Positions 54,937-62,793 of a stretch of DNA of 64,000 nt are shown here, one piece after another (positions within the stretch are counted from its first letter, which is position 1; every line of letters begins with the position of its first letter). Below the pieces are notes generated by a model that was given only the letters and a program-made list of their open reading frames with translations, was not told where the DNA came from and ran no database searches. The stretch lies in the NCBI GenBank assembly GCA_963664595.2, contig CAXXOK010000010.1, forward strand, positions 1,178,001 to 1,242,000, in the 5' to 3' direction. The stretch is from CAXXOK01 sp963664595 (GTDB lineage Bacteria; Bacillota; Clostridia; Christensenellales; Aristaeellaceae). The position numbers and the translations under genes were made by a program.

Positions 54937-55514
54937 GCTTGCTTGACTCCTTCCTTGATCACAACGGCGATAAAGCGGCATTCGCCTTCCAGCGCGTACA
55001 TAACATGCGCAAGCGAGCTGTCGTAGTAAATACTGTCGCCCTGTTTCAAAAAGAGCTCCTGTCCCCCCAGCACAATTTTCAGCGTACCGCTGAGGATGTA
55101 ATCAAATTCCTGTCCCTCGTGGCTGTGCGCCTGTTTTTCCTTGCCCTTGCCATCCTCGGATACCGTTACGATGAAAGGCTCCGCAAGCTTGTTTTTAAAG
55201 TTGTAAGCCAGATGATGGTACACATACTGGTCCCGGCGGTTAAAGATCAAGCCTTCGTCCGCGCGCGTCAGAATATAGCCGTGCAGCTTGGGGCTTTCTC
55301 CCGTAAGCAGGTCGCTGATATCCACGCCAAGCACCTTGGCAATATTGAAAAGATGTGAAAAGCTGAAATCGCTTTTCCCTGTTTCATACGCTTCGTATTC
55401 GGCGAGGCCGATGCCAGCCTTTTGGGCAACATCCGGCGCCGACAGCCCGTCGATTTCCCGTAGCTCTCTAATTCGCATGGCAATCGCTTGCAGTTGTTCC
55501 AGATTGCTTTCCAT
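54933..55514 (-). CDS. XRE family regulator with cupin domain
   Basis: A 193-residue regulator. Residues 10-65 form a lambda-repressor-like helix-turn-helix (LREIDGLSAPDVAQKAGIGL), and about 110-185 form a cupin barrel (HSHEGQEFDYILSGTLKIVL, QGDSIYYDSSLAH) that probably binds a small ligand. Its stop overlaps the start of the acyl-CoA synthetase. This regulator-synthetase pairing is common in clostridia, and the regulator probably controls the pair. The ATG at 55514 is chosen because a GGAG lies 8 bp upstream. Longer frames upstream have no good site. Confidence 0.88.
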   Translation of the reverse strand: MESNLEQLQAIAMRIRELREIDGLSAPDVAQKAGIGLAEYEAYETGKSDFSFSHLFNIAKVLGVDISDLLTGESPKLHGYILTRADEGLIFNRRDQYVYHHLAYNFKNKLAEPFIVTVSEDGKGKEKQAHSHEGQEFDYILSGTLKIVLGGQELFLKQGDSIYYDSSLAHVMYALEGECRFIAVVIKEGVKQA

Positions 55515-55742
55515 CCTCATCGCTCCAATGCGCAAATTATGCATATAGTCGCTTCAGAATACCATGGGCAAACAAGGAATGTCAACTCAGGCAAGCCGCC
55601 AGACACATACATGACGGCAGGTTTTACACACATTGAATTTACCGCCGCACTGTGCTACGATAACCTTGTTCACCAAGCCTTTCCATCGGTTGAAAACGAA
55701 ATGGTTTACTTCCATAAGATAGAGTCAAGAGGAGGACATATT

Positions 55743-57062
55743 ATGAAACGGTTTGTTCTGATCCTGCTTGCCGCCATGCTGCTGTTTCCAACGGCCCTGG
55801 CCGAAGATACGGATCTTACGACGGAGCCTGTCGCTTTCTTTGAGCTGATGACCCAGGGCGAGGTACAGCAGCTGTTTGACCAGTCCACAGCCGATATGCA
55901 GTCCGCGCTTGGGTCGGCCGCCGGGCTGAAAAGCGGATGGGTGCAGATTACACAGATGTTCGGTGCGTACGAGGGCATTCAAAACGTTTCTGCCGTGGAG
56001 CAGAACGGCCTGGTGGTCGCAACCATATCCTGTTCGTTTCAAAACGCCGACGTCACCTTTACCGTCGCGGTTACATCGGATCATCTGCTGTCCGGGCTTA
56101 CCGTAACCAGCGCCACCCAGAAGGCGGCAGCGGAGAGCACGGCGGATACCAGCCGCTTCGTATCCGAGCCGGTCACCCTGCGCGCGGGCAAAGCGGATGA
56201 AACGCACGGCCTGCTTACCTTGCCCGTGGGAGACGGCCCCTTCCCCACCGTAATTATGATGCAGGGCTCCGGGCCTTCGGACATGAATGAAACCGCCTTC
56301 GGCATCGCCATTTTTCGTGATCTGGCCGAAGGCTTGGCACAGGCCGGGGTTGCCAGCATCCGCTATGACAAATACACCTATGCGCACGCGGACCTTGTGA
56401 CTGCCGATATAACCATTGAGCAGGAATACGTGATCGACGCGCGGGATGCCCTGGCCCTGCTGCAGGGAGATAGCCGAATCGGAGATATTTACCTGCTGGG
56501 CCACAGCCTGGGCGGAATGCTTGTTCCGCGGATCATGCAAACGCTGGGGGCGGATGCCTTGGCAGGCGGCGTCATCGTGTGTGGCACGCCGCTGCCGCTG
56601 TGGGAAATCCAATATCATCAGAACCAGGCGTATATTGCCACCTTGCCGCAGGCGGATCAGGTGACTGCCAATGCTTCCATTGAAAAGGAATTGGAGAAGC
56701 TGGATGAAATGCCTTCCCTTTCGGCGGAAGCGCTGCAAAGCATGACGTTTTTCGGAGCTCCCGCCCCGTACCATATGGACTTGATATCCGTCGATGCCGC
56801 GCAGATGGCCATTGCGCTGCAAAAGCCGCTGCTCATCATCCAAGGCGGCAAGGACTGGCAGGTTACCCCGGCGGACGGCATCGAGGCCTGGCAGGCTGCG
56901 CTTAACGGTCAACTGGAGGCGGATTACCTGCTGTACCCCAACCTTACCCACATGCTGACCGAGCTGGATACAGAATCAGCGGGCGATACCTCAGATTATC
57001 ACTCGGGCAACCCGTTATCGCAGGAACTGATCGGCGATATCGCCGCGTGGATTCTCCAGTAG
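55743..57062 (+). CDS. Secreted alpha/beta hydrolase with N-terminal DUF3887-like domain
   Basis: A 439-residue exported enzyme. Residues 1-19 are a signal peptide (MKRFVLILLAAML, cleavage after ALA). Residues about 25-125 resemble DUF3887 (FFELMTQGEVQQLFDQ), and from about 150 on comes an alpha/beta hydrolase with the nucleophile Ser255 in GHSLGG, an Asp in GGKDWQVTP and a late His in NLTHML as the likely triad. Related proteins are esterases of unknown substrate. GAGGAGG precedes the ATG at 55743. It ends at a very strong hairpin. Confidence 0.85.
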   Translation: MKRFVLILLAAMLLFPTALAEDTDLTTEPVAFFELMTQGEVQQLFDQSTADMQSALGSAAGLKSGWVQITQMFGAYEGIQNVSAVEQNGLVVATISCSFQNADVTFTVAVTSDHLLSGLTVTSATQKAAAESTADTSRFVSEPVTLRAGKADETHGLLTLPVGDGPFPTVIMMQGSGPSDMNETAFGIAIFRDLAEGLAQAGVASIRYDKYTYAHADLVTADITIEQEYVIDARDALALLQGDSRIGDIYLLGHSLGGMLVPRIMQTLGADALAGGVIVCGTPLPLWEIQYHQNQAYIATLPQADQVTANASIEKELEKLDEMPSLSAEALQSMTFFGAPAPYHMDLISVDAAQMAIALQKPLLIIQGGKDWQVTPADGIEAWQAALNGQLEADYLLYPNLTHMLTELDTESAGDTSDYHSGNPLSQELIGDIAAWILQ

Positions 57063-57111
57063 CATTAAACATCCGGCAGCGTTTTACCGGATCCAAAGAA
57101 TAATATCCGTT

Positions 57112-57159
57112 CAATCAATCATCAGGCCGGGGCGTTTGCCCCGGCCTGATGATTGATTG
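57112..57159. terminator. 22-bp perfect hairpin between convergent genes
   Basis: Left arm 57112-57133, loop GTTT, right arm 57138-57159, all 22 bp paired (inner part CAGGCCGGGGC). It stands between the hydrolase and the convergent diguanylate cyclase. There is no T-tract; it likely acts on both strands. Confidence 0.7.
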
Positions 57160-57172
57160 CGATGCAAGCCAT

Positions 57173-58225
57173 TCAGGCCGTTATAACGGTAAGCCGGTTA
57201 CGTCCCTTGGATTTGCTTACATACAGGGCCCTGTCGGCACGCTGCAGCAAATCGTGCGGTTTCTGATCTTCGCTCAGCGAGAGAACGGAGATCCCCAGGC
57301 TCAGCGAAACCACGTCCGATTGAGAGGCCAGCGGATGCGGTATGGCTTTGTCCGCTATCGCATGGCGAATCCTTTCCGCAACGGTGATCGCTCCCTTCGT
57401 GTTGGTATTGGGCAGCAGAATGGCAAACTCTTCCCCGCCGTAACGTGCCGCAATATCAGTGGTTCGGGTAATGGAAGCATGAATCGCGTTCGCCACCTCG
57501 TTCAGGCATATATCACCCTGAACGTGTCCGAACGTATCATTATAATTTTTAAACAAGTCAATATCTGCGATAATCAACGCCAGGGGTTGATGCTCCCGCC
57601 GACCCCGGTGATACTCATTGTTCAGCATCATGTCAAAATAACGGCGGTTGTACAGCCCGGTCAGGCCATCATGATTGGACAGGATTTCTATCTCACGGTT
57701 TTTATCCAGCAATTCTTTCTCGTTATCCCAGCGGGTCTTTTCGTAAAACACAGCAAACAAGAGCGCAAACAGGTTGGCAAAGCCAATGCCTGCCAGCTCG
57801 TGCAGCGGCAGCGCATTCTCCCCTGCGCAATAGCGAAGGATAAGCACCATCACAACGCCGGAAAACAGAAACGTTCCGGCAATCAGGCCGCCGCGCCAGC
57901 CCAGCAAAAACACGGAAACAAAATAGGGTATCAGAAGCCAGATCATATTCGAAGGCGGGAAATCCATGAAGCCGACGGTCATCAACAAATAGACGACCAT
58001 GAGCACAACAAGAATCCAGCTGGCCACGGTTATGCGCTTATCGCAGCGTATAACCCATAGGGCAAGGCCCAGATAAATAGCGCCGGCAATGCCTTCCAGG
58101 ATGCTCAGCGCATACTCCGCGTGTATCATGTGATAGTGCACATAGGTAAATGAAACCAGTATGAGTAGGCCATCAGCCGCAAAAAATACCTGTTTCCTTC
58201 TCTTTATGCCGTACTCCAACGCCAT
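57173..58225 (-). CDS. Membrane diguanylate cyclase (GGDEF domain)
   Basis: A 350-residue protein. Residues about 10-175 hold five to six transmembrane helices. A short coiled coil (DNEKELLDKNREIEIL) leads to the GGDEF domain, starting HDGLTGLYNRRYF with the signature GGEEF near residue 265. It should make cyclic di-GMP from two GTP. No RxxD inhibitory site is evident before GGEEF (TTDIAARYGGEEF). AAGGAG is 3 bp before the ATG at 58225; a TTG at 58264 is possible but has no such site. Confidence 0.9.
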   Translation of the reverse strand: MALEYGIKRRKQVFFAADGLLILVSFTYVHYHMIHAEYALSILEGIAGAIYLGLALWVIRCDKRITVASWILVVLMVVYLLMTVGFMDFPPSNMIWLLIPYFVSVFLLGWRGGLIAGTFLFSGVVMVLILRYCAGENALPLHELAGIGFANLFALLFAVFYEKTRWDNEKELLDKNREIEILSNHDGLTGLYNRRYFDMMLNNEYHRGRREHQPLALIIADIDLFKNYNDTFGHVQGDICLNEVANAIHASITRTTDIAARYGGEEFAILLPNTNTKGAITVAERIRHAIADKAIPHPLASQSDVVSLSLGISVLSLSEDQKPHDLLQRADRALYVSKSKGRNRLTVITA

Positions 58226-58474
58226 TCTCTCCTTATTCCCATTACCATTGGATCTATTCAGCAACGTTCTGCCGCTTGTCCTCCGGGCATGCTCCGGCAG
58301 CCGGAACTATGCGGCTTCATATGGAATGGCTGGCAAAATTGTACGATGTATATTACAATGGCAACAGGACGGTATTCGTCGCGGATACAGCGAATGAAAC
58401 CCTTTGTTTCTCATTGCCAACCGCACCACCATCCAACGCCATGATCGTATCCAGCACCACAAAGGAGCATTGCC

Positions 58475-58954
58475 ATGCGAAGAAAAGACAGACAAGTTAC
58501 CGATCCCCAAAAAATAGCGGAAATATTTCGTACTGCCGAATGCTGCAGGCTTGGGCTCGTGGAAAACGGCATCGCCTACATTGTGCCGTTGAGCTTTGGC
58601 TTTGTCAAGGAAAACGGGAAATACACGCTCTATTTTCACAGTTCACCCAAGGGCAGAAAAATAGACCTGATCCGGCAAAACGGGGTCGCGTCCTTTGAGA
58701 TTGAAGCCAACTGCGGGTTGAAGCCCGGAGAACAGGCCTGTGATTTTTCATATTATTACCAATGCGTTATCGGGCACGGTGTTGTTTCGGTGCTCACAGA
58801 CGATCAGGAAAAGCTGCACGCGCTGCGCTGTGTGATGGCGCATTACACCCAGCGGGAGGATTGGGATGTTAAGCCCGAGGCTTTATCCGCGGTGGCGTGT
58901 ATCCGGCTGGAGATTGAAGAATTGAGCGCCAAGGAGTATCAGCCGCAAAAGTGA
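58475..58954 (+). CDS. Nim-like pyridoxamine 5'-phosphate oxidase family protein
   Basis: A 159-residue split-barrel flavoprotein. IVPLSFGFVKENGKYTLYFH followed by SSPKGRKIDLI is typical of the 5-nitroimidazole-resistance (Nim) branch, with the conserved His near residue 55. Family members bind FMN, heme or F420 and reduce or detoxify small molecules. The end shows the usual ACIRLEIEELSAKEY. AAAGGAG precedes the ATG. It stands alone, with the half repeat copy 4 directly downstream. Confidence 0.85.
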   Translation: MRRKDRQVTDPQKIAEIFRTAECCRLGLVENGIAYIVPLSFGFVKENGKYTLYFHSSPKGRKIDLIRQNGVASFEIEANCGLKPGEQACDFSYYYQCVIGHGVVSVLTDDQEKLHALRCVMAHYTQREDWDVKPEALSAVACIRLEIEELSAKEYQPQK

Positions 58955-58962
58955 ACGATCGC

Positions 58963-59030
58963 CCTGGTAAACGATGAATAAAGCGCTTGTGCGATAGTGC
59001 GCTAGTTTTCGTAAGATTGGGGCTAAGGAA
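58963..59030 (+). repeat. Palindromic MITE-like repeat, copy 4 (left half only)
   Basis: CCTGGTAAACGATGAATAAA with CGCTTGTGCGATAGTGCGCTAG matches the left arm of copies 2 and 3. The central loop and right arm are missing, and a separate GC-rich hairpin (about 59031-59062) follows. It is probably a truncated copy. The rest of the 280-bp gap shows no gene. Confidence 0.65.
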
Positions 59031-59157
59031 GCGCGGCTCCGCCTGCAAGGCGGGGCCGCTTGAAGTTGACAACGCAGACTGCACTTTTCTACAAGCTGAG
59101 AGAAGCATGCGATATGCCCGTTCCTTTATCATGCTTTAATTGTGCTTTGTATCCATC

Positions 59158-59195
59158 ATCAAAACAGACGGATGCCTGTCGGTTCATCCGTCTGT
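59158..59195 (-). terminator. Intrinsic terminator of the minus-strand aldolase
   Basis: On the minus strand ACAGACGGATG (59195-59185), 10-nt loop, CATCCGTCTGT (59174-59164), then a short T-run. Confidence 0.75.
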
Positions 59196-59233
59196 TGTAA
59201 TCCATAATTTTTGAATCCCGGTACGATTTCCGA

Positions 59234-60118
59234 TCAGTGAATCAGGCTTGCCATCTTCATCGCTTCACGGATGGACGCCTTTTCATCCTCGGAAATATGG
59301 CAGATGGGACTGCAGGGCAGACCCGGCTCACGCCCCATGAGGGACAACGCATATTTAATGCGGATGGAAAACTGGTTGCCGATAATCGCCATCCACACGG
59401 GGTAAAGCCTGGCTTGCAGCGCCAGCCCTTCCTGGTGCTTGCCTTCCTTGGCCAGCTTCCACATTTTCACGCACAGCTCGGGAAACGCGGTTAAAATCGC
59501 GGAGATTGCGCCGTCCGCACCCAGATCGAAGCAGGAATAAATCATTTCGTCGGTAGCGGCAAAAACCAGTCCCTTGTGGCCGATGCGCTGCTTCATCTCG
59601 TACATGGCCATAATCCCGTTGCGTGCCTGCTTTACGCCCACAACATACTCGATATCCAACAGGCGGTCCATCAATTGATAGGAGATGGTGTTGGGTTCGA
59701 CAACATTATAAATCACAATCGGCAGCTTGATCGCATCGGAAAGAATGCGGTAATAATTCAGGTTGCCTTCGTCATCCGGTACCATCGGCCCATAGGAAAG
59801 GGGCGTTACCATCAGCGCGTCCGCTCCCGCGTCCCGCGCGGCGGCAGCAGCGCTGAGCGCCTGCCGGGTGCTGTTGCGGATAATCCCGGCGACGATCGTC
59901 ATGCCGGGCGCCACTTCCTGGATGGTCCGGATCATGTTCCCCAGATCCTCATCGGTCAGCGCGGCGCCGTCACCCGTGCTTCCGCCGGGGCTGATCGCGT
60001 CCACACCCGCGTCGGCAAGGATTTTGATTTCCTTTTTAAGCAATGCATAGTCCACCTGATAGTCCGCATCAAATGGTGTTATCAGCGGTGCGATAATGCC
60101 CTGTAGCTTTTTCTCCAT
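59234..60118 (-). CDS. DapA/NanA-family aldolase (probably catabolic)
   Basis: A 294-residue TIM-barrel class I aldolase or dehydratase. It has GGSTGDGA in place of the usual GTTGE, Tyr137 (VIYNVV) and the Schiff-base Lys163 (GVKQARNG). The Arg that binds the carboxylate in true dihydrodipicolinate synthases (after YNxP) is absent here (NVVEPNTISY), so a catabolic keto-acid aldolase is more likely. AAAGGAAG precedes the ATG at 60118. It is divergent from a second DapA-like gene, with dyad sites at both promoters. Confidence 0.85.
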   Translation of the reverse strand: MEKKLQGIIAPLITPFDADYQVDYALLKKEIKILADAGVDAISPGGSTGDGAALTDEDLGNMIRTIQEVAPGMTIVAGIIRNSTRQALSAAAAARDAGADALMVTPLSYGPMVPDDEGNLNYYRILSDAIKLPIVIYNVVEPNTISYQLMDRLLDIEYVVGVKQARNGIMAMYEMKQRIGHKGLVFAATDEMIYSCFDLGADGAISAILTAFPELCVKMWKLAKEGKHQEGLALQARLYPVWMAIIGNQFSIRIKYALSLMGREPGLPCSPICHISEDEKASIREAMKMASLIH

Positions 60119-60166
60119 AAAATACTTCCTTTCTGGATACATTTGATTTTTTAAAGAGCCGTTAAT

Positions 60167-60404
60167 ATGTCTGACAAATTATATATTAGCAAGCCTCTTC
60201 TCGCTTGTCAAGCATATATGTCTTACTTTTTTAGAAGGGTTGGCATTATTCCTATTGAACAATGTATTTATAGATATTATAGAGGATAATAACGTAATAT
60301 TGCCACCAATTAAAAATTTTGCACAACTTTTTATTCTATTATTTGTTTAATTTAATACTTGACGGAAAGAATATTTTACTATACCATTTCAAAAGAAGTC
60401 AGAC
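60167..60404. promoter_or_regulatory. Divergent promoter region with paired GTCnGAC operators
   Basis: Minus promoter: -35 TTGACA (60211-60206), 17 bp, -10 TAATAT (60188-60183). TGTCTGACA (60168-60176), a perfect dyad around one base, lies just downstream of it. On the plus side GTCAGAC (60398-60404) sits after a possible -35 TTGACG (60359). Both share TCnGACAAwTT and fit FadR/FCD-type GntR operators. The region is very AT-rich and holds no gene. Confidence 0.5.
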
Positions 60405-60432
60405 AATTTTATAACCGATAGGAGAGATATTC

Positions 60433-61350
60433 ATGACGAAGAGAGAAAAGTTCGGATGCGTACTACTACCCCTGGTAACCCCCTATAAGGAGAACGAAGA
60501 AGTCGATTACGATGCATATTCCGCATTGATCGAGCGTATGATCCAGGATGACCTGTGCGATACCTTTATTGTAACCGGCACAACAGGCGAGGCCAGTCTG
60601 CTTACTTTTGACGAACGGGTCAACCTGTTTAAAACGGCTTATAAAACCGTAAACGGCCGGAAACCGGTGATCGCAGGCACCGGCTGCGCTTCCACCAAGG
60701 AAACCATCGCGCTCACGAAGGCTGCCGAGGCAATCGGGATCGAAACCTGCCTGATCGTCGCGCCATTTTACAACAAACCCGATCAGGAAGGGTTATACAA
60801 CCATTATAAGGCGATTGCCGAATCCACAAAAGTTGATATTATCCTGTATAATATTCCTATCTTTGTCGGCGTGAACCTGAATTCCACCACCGTTGCGCGT
60901 CTGGCCGCCTTCCCCAACATCATCGGCATCAAGGACGAGGCAGGCATCAACCCCACACAGGTCACAGACTTCTTCCTGGATACCGCCGATATCGACCCGA
61001 ATTTCCTGATCTACAATGGCGACGACGTCATGCTTCTGCCCACCATCTCTCAGAACGCCATGGGCATCGTATCCGGCGGCGGCCACATTTTCGGCCATGA
61101 GATCCGCGAGGTATTCCGCCTTTTCGCCGAAGGCAAAAATCAGGAAGCCATCGCTACCTATATGCCGGTGTACGAATTCTGCCGCTGTTTCGGCCTGTGC
61201 GGACGGATTTTGCCCAATCCCATGCTGCGCAAGGCGATTGAAATGGTCACCGGCCTGCACATCGGCCCGGCCCGCAGCCCCCTGACCCCCGTACGCCCCG
61301 AAGAAATTGAAATGATGACGAAAGCGCTGAAAAAGGCAAACAAGCTGTAA
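60433..61350 (+). CDS. DapA/NanA-family aldolase (probably catabolic)
   Basis: A 305-residue TIM-barrel class I enzyme. It has GTTGE (residues 49-53), PFYNKPDQEGLYNHY, Tyr139 (ILYNIP) and Schiff-base Lys167 (GIKDEAG). After NIP the usual SRTG of lysine-pathway DapA is IFVG, so the carboxylate-binding Arg is missing, which points to cleavage of another 2-keto acid such as a sugar-acid intermediate. GGAGAGA precedes the ATG. Its neighbours are a dehydrogenase and a TRAP transporter. Confidence 0.87.
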   Translation: MTKREKFGCVLLPLVTPYKENEEVDYDAYSALIERMIQDDLCDTFIVTGTTGEASLLTFDERVNLFKTAYKTVNGRKPVIAGTGCASTKETIALTKAAEAIGIETCLIVAPFYNKPDQEGLYNHYKAIAESTKVDIILYNIPIFVGVNLNSTTVARLAAFPNIIGIKDEAGINPTQVTDFFLDTADIDPNFLIYNGDDVMLLPTISQNAMGIVSGGGHIFGHEIREVFRLFAEGKNQEAIATYMPVYEFCRCFGLCGRILPNPMLRKAIEMVTGLHIGPARSPLTPVRPEEIEMMTKALKKANKL

Positions 61351-61508
61351 TCAACCCGGCGCTGCTCCCCCCGCACGGCGGCAACCGCTTTTCGCCGCCG
61401 CGCAGGGCGCATTCAGCATCATTTCCCCAATTCCGAAGCTTGCGCATTTACGGGTGCGCCTGCCATCGCGGCGCACCCACGCGCACTTATAAAGGAGGTA
61501 TATTCCCT

Positions 61509-62591
61509 ATGAGATTTTCTGCTGCCTTTCAGCTTGGTTCAGGCCGTGTCCTGCAAGGCCCCGGCGCCATTGAACAAACCGGTCGTGAAGCCCGCCCCTA
61601 TGGTAACAAAGCGCTTATCCTCGCCAGTAAAACACCATGGGAAAAATATGGTGAAAAGCTGATCAAGAGTCTTTCGGACAGTGATATCGAATATACCTTC
61701 TACCTTTTCGAAGGCTACTGCTCGGACAATAATACCGATCAGATCGCACAGGCTATCGACCGGGAAGACGCTTCCCTGGTCATCGCCATGGGCGGCGGCC
61801 GATGCCTCGACACCGGAAAATGGGCCGCCAACAAAGCGGGCGTCCGCTGCGTTACGGTGCCCACCTCCGCGGCGACCTGCGCCGGATACGTGTCGCTGTG
61901 CGTTTTGTACGACGATACGGGAACCACCCTGAAAACCGTATTCTGCCATCACGAAGTAGCCGCCATGCTGCTGGACACGGACATCATTATCGGTGATTGT
62001 CCCGCGCGCATGTTTGCCTCCGGCATCGCCGATGCCTTGGCTAAATTCCCGGAAATGGATTTTTCCCTTCACAACGTTTCGGGCTGGGATCCCGGGGTTA
62101 TGCCCTTTCTCGGCCTTGCGATTTCCGATTTCAACAAGAACGTTTACCTGCAAAAAGGGCTGCAGGCCCTTGCCGACGTCAGGAATGGCCGGACGACCGA
62201 CACGGCGGAGGATGTGCTGACCGTGAATATCGTCACCACCGGCCTGATCTCCTGTATGGCCAACAACGGCAAACAGATTGCCGTTGCCCATTCCATTTAC
62301 GACTGTGTGTGCGCGCTATTCAAGCCGCAGCGCGCCAAATATCTCCACGGTGAAATCGTATCCTGCGGTCTGGCCGTGCAGATGGGGATCAACGGATACT
62401 CCGAAGACCGCATTGATGCCATGCTTTCCTATTTAAAGGAATTGGGCACGCCCACCTGTTTGCGGGATATTGAAATTGAGCCCACAGATGAAAACTTTGC
62501 AAAAATTTCCGACTACATCATTCGTTCGATGGATATAACGGACGAGGATGTTCGCCGGAGAGTAAATGAGAATCTTTTGCGTATTCGCTAG
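61509..62591 (+). CDS. Iron-containing alcohol dehydrogenase, glycerol-dehydrogenase type
   Basis: A 360-residue NAD-dependent dehydrogenase of the GldA branch. The N-terminal nucleotide domain has LVIAMGGGRCLDTGKWAAN (about 90-108), then TVPTSAATCAG. Metal ligands are in ASGIADALAKFPE (Asp), VAHSIYD (His) and KYLHGEIVSCG (His). It should interconvert a polyol or hydroxy acid and its keto form. AAAGGAGG precedes the ATG at 61509, and a GGGTGCGC/GCGCACCC hairpin (61452-61478) lies upstream, after the aldolase gene. Confidence 0.87.
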   Translation: MRFSAAFQLGSGRVLQGPGAIEQTGREARPYGNKALILASKTPWEKYGEKLIKSLSDSDIEYTFYLFEGYCSDNNTDQIAQAIDREDASLVIAMGGGRCLDTGKWAANKAGVRCVTVPTSAATCAGYVSLCVLYDDTGTTLKTVFCHHEVAAMLLDTDIIIGDCPARMFASGIADALAKFPEMDFSLHNVSGWDPGVMPFLGLAISDFNKNVYLQKGLQALADVRNGRTTDTAEDVLTVNIVTTGLISCMANNGKQIAVAHSIYDCVCALFKPQRAKYLHGEIVSCGLAVQMGINGYSEDRIDAMLSYLKELGTPTCLRDIEIEPTDENFAKISDYIIRSMDITDEDVRRRVNENLLRIR

Positions 62592-62793
62592 GCGAGCAAC
62601 GGTTTAGTCTCCCGTGGGACGACGCTGCGGATTTTTTCCGGCTCGGTTTGTACTCTGTTTACAATGCCTTGGTTTCATACCGGGCATCCGGCAAACCGAT
62701 GCCGGCACTCCGCCGCCGGGTCGCGCGGAAGATTGGCCGACGCAAACCAGGATACGCAGGATATATGTTGAATATTTTTAAGGAGGTAATCCC

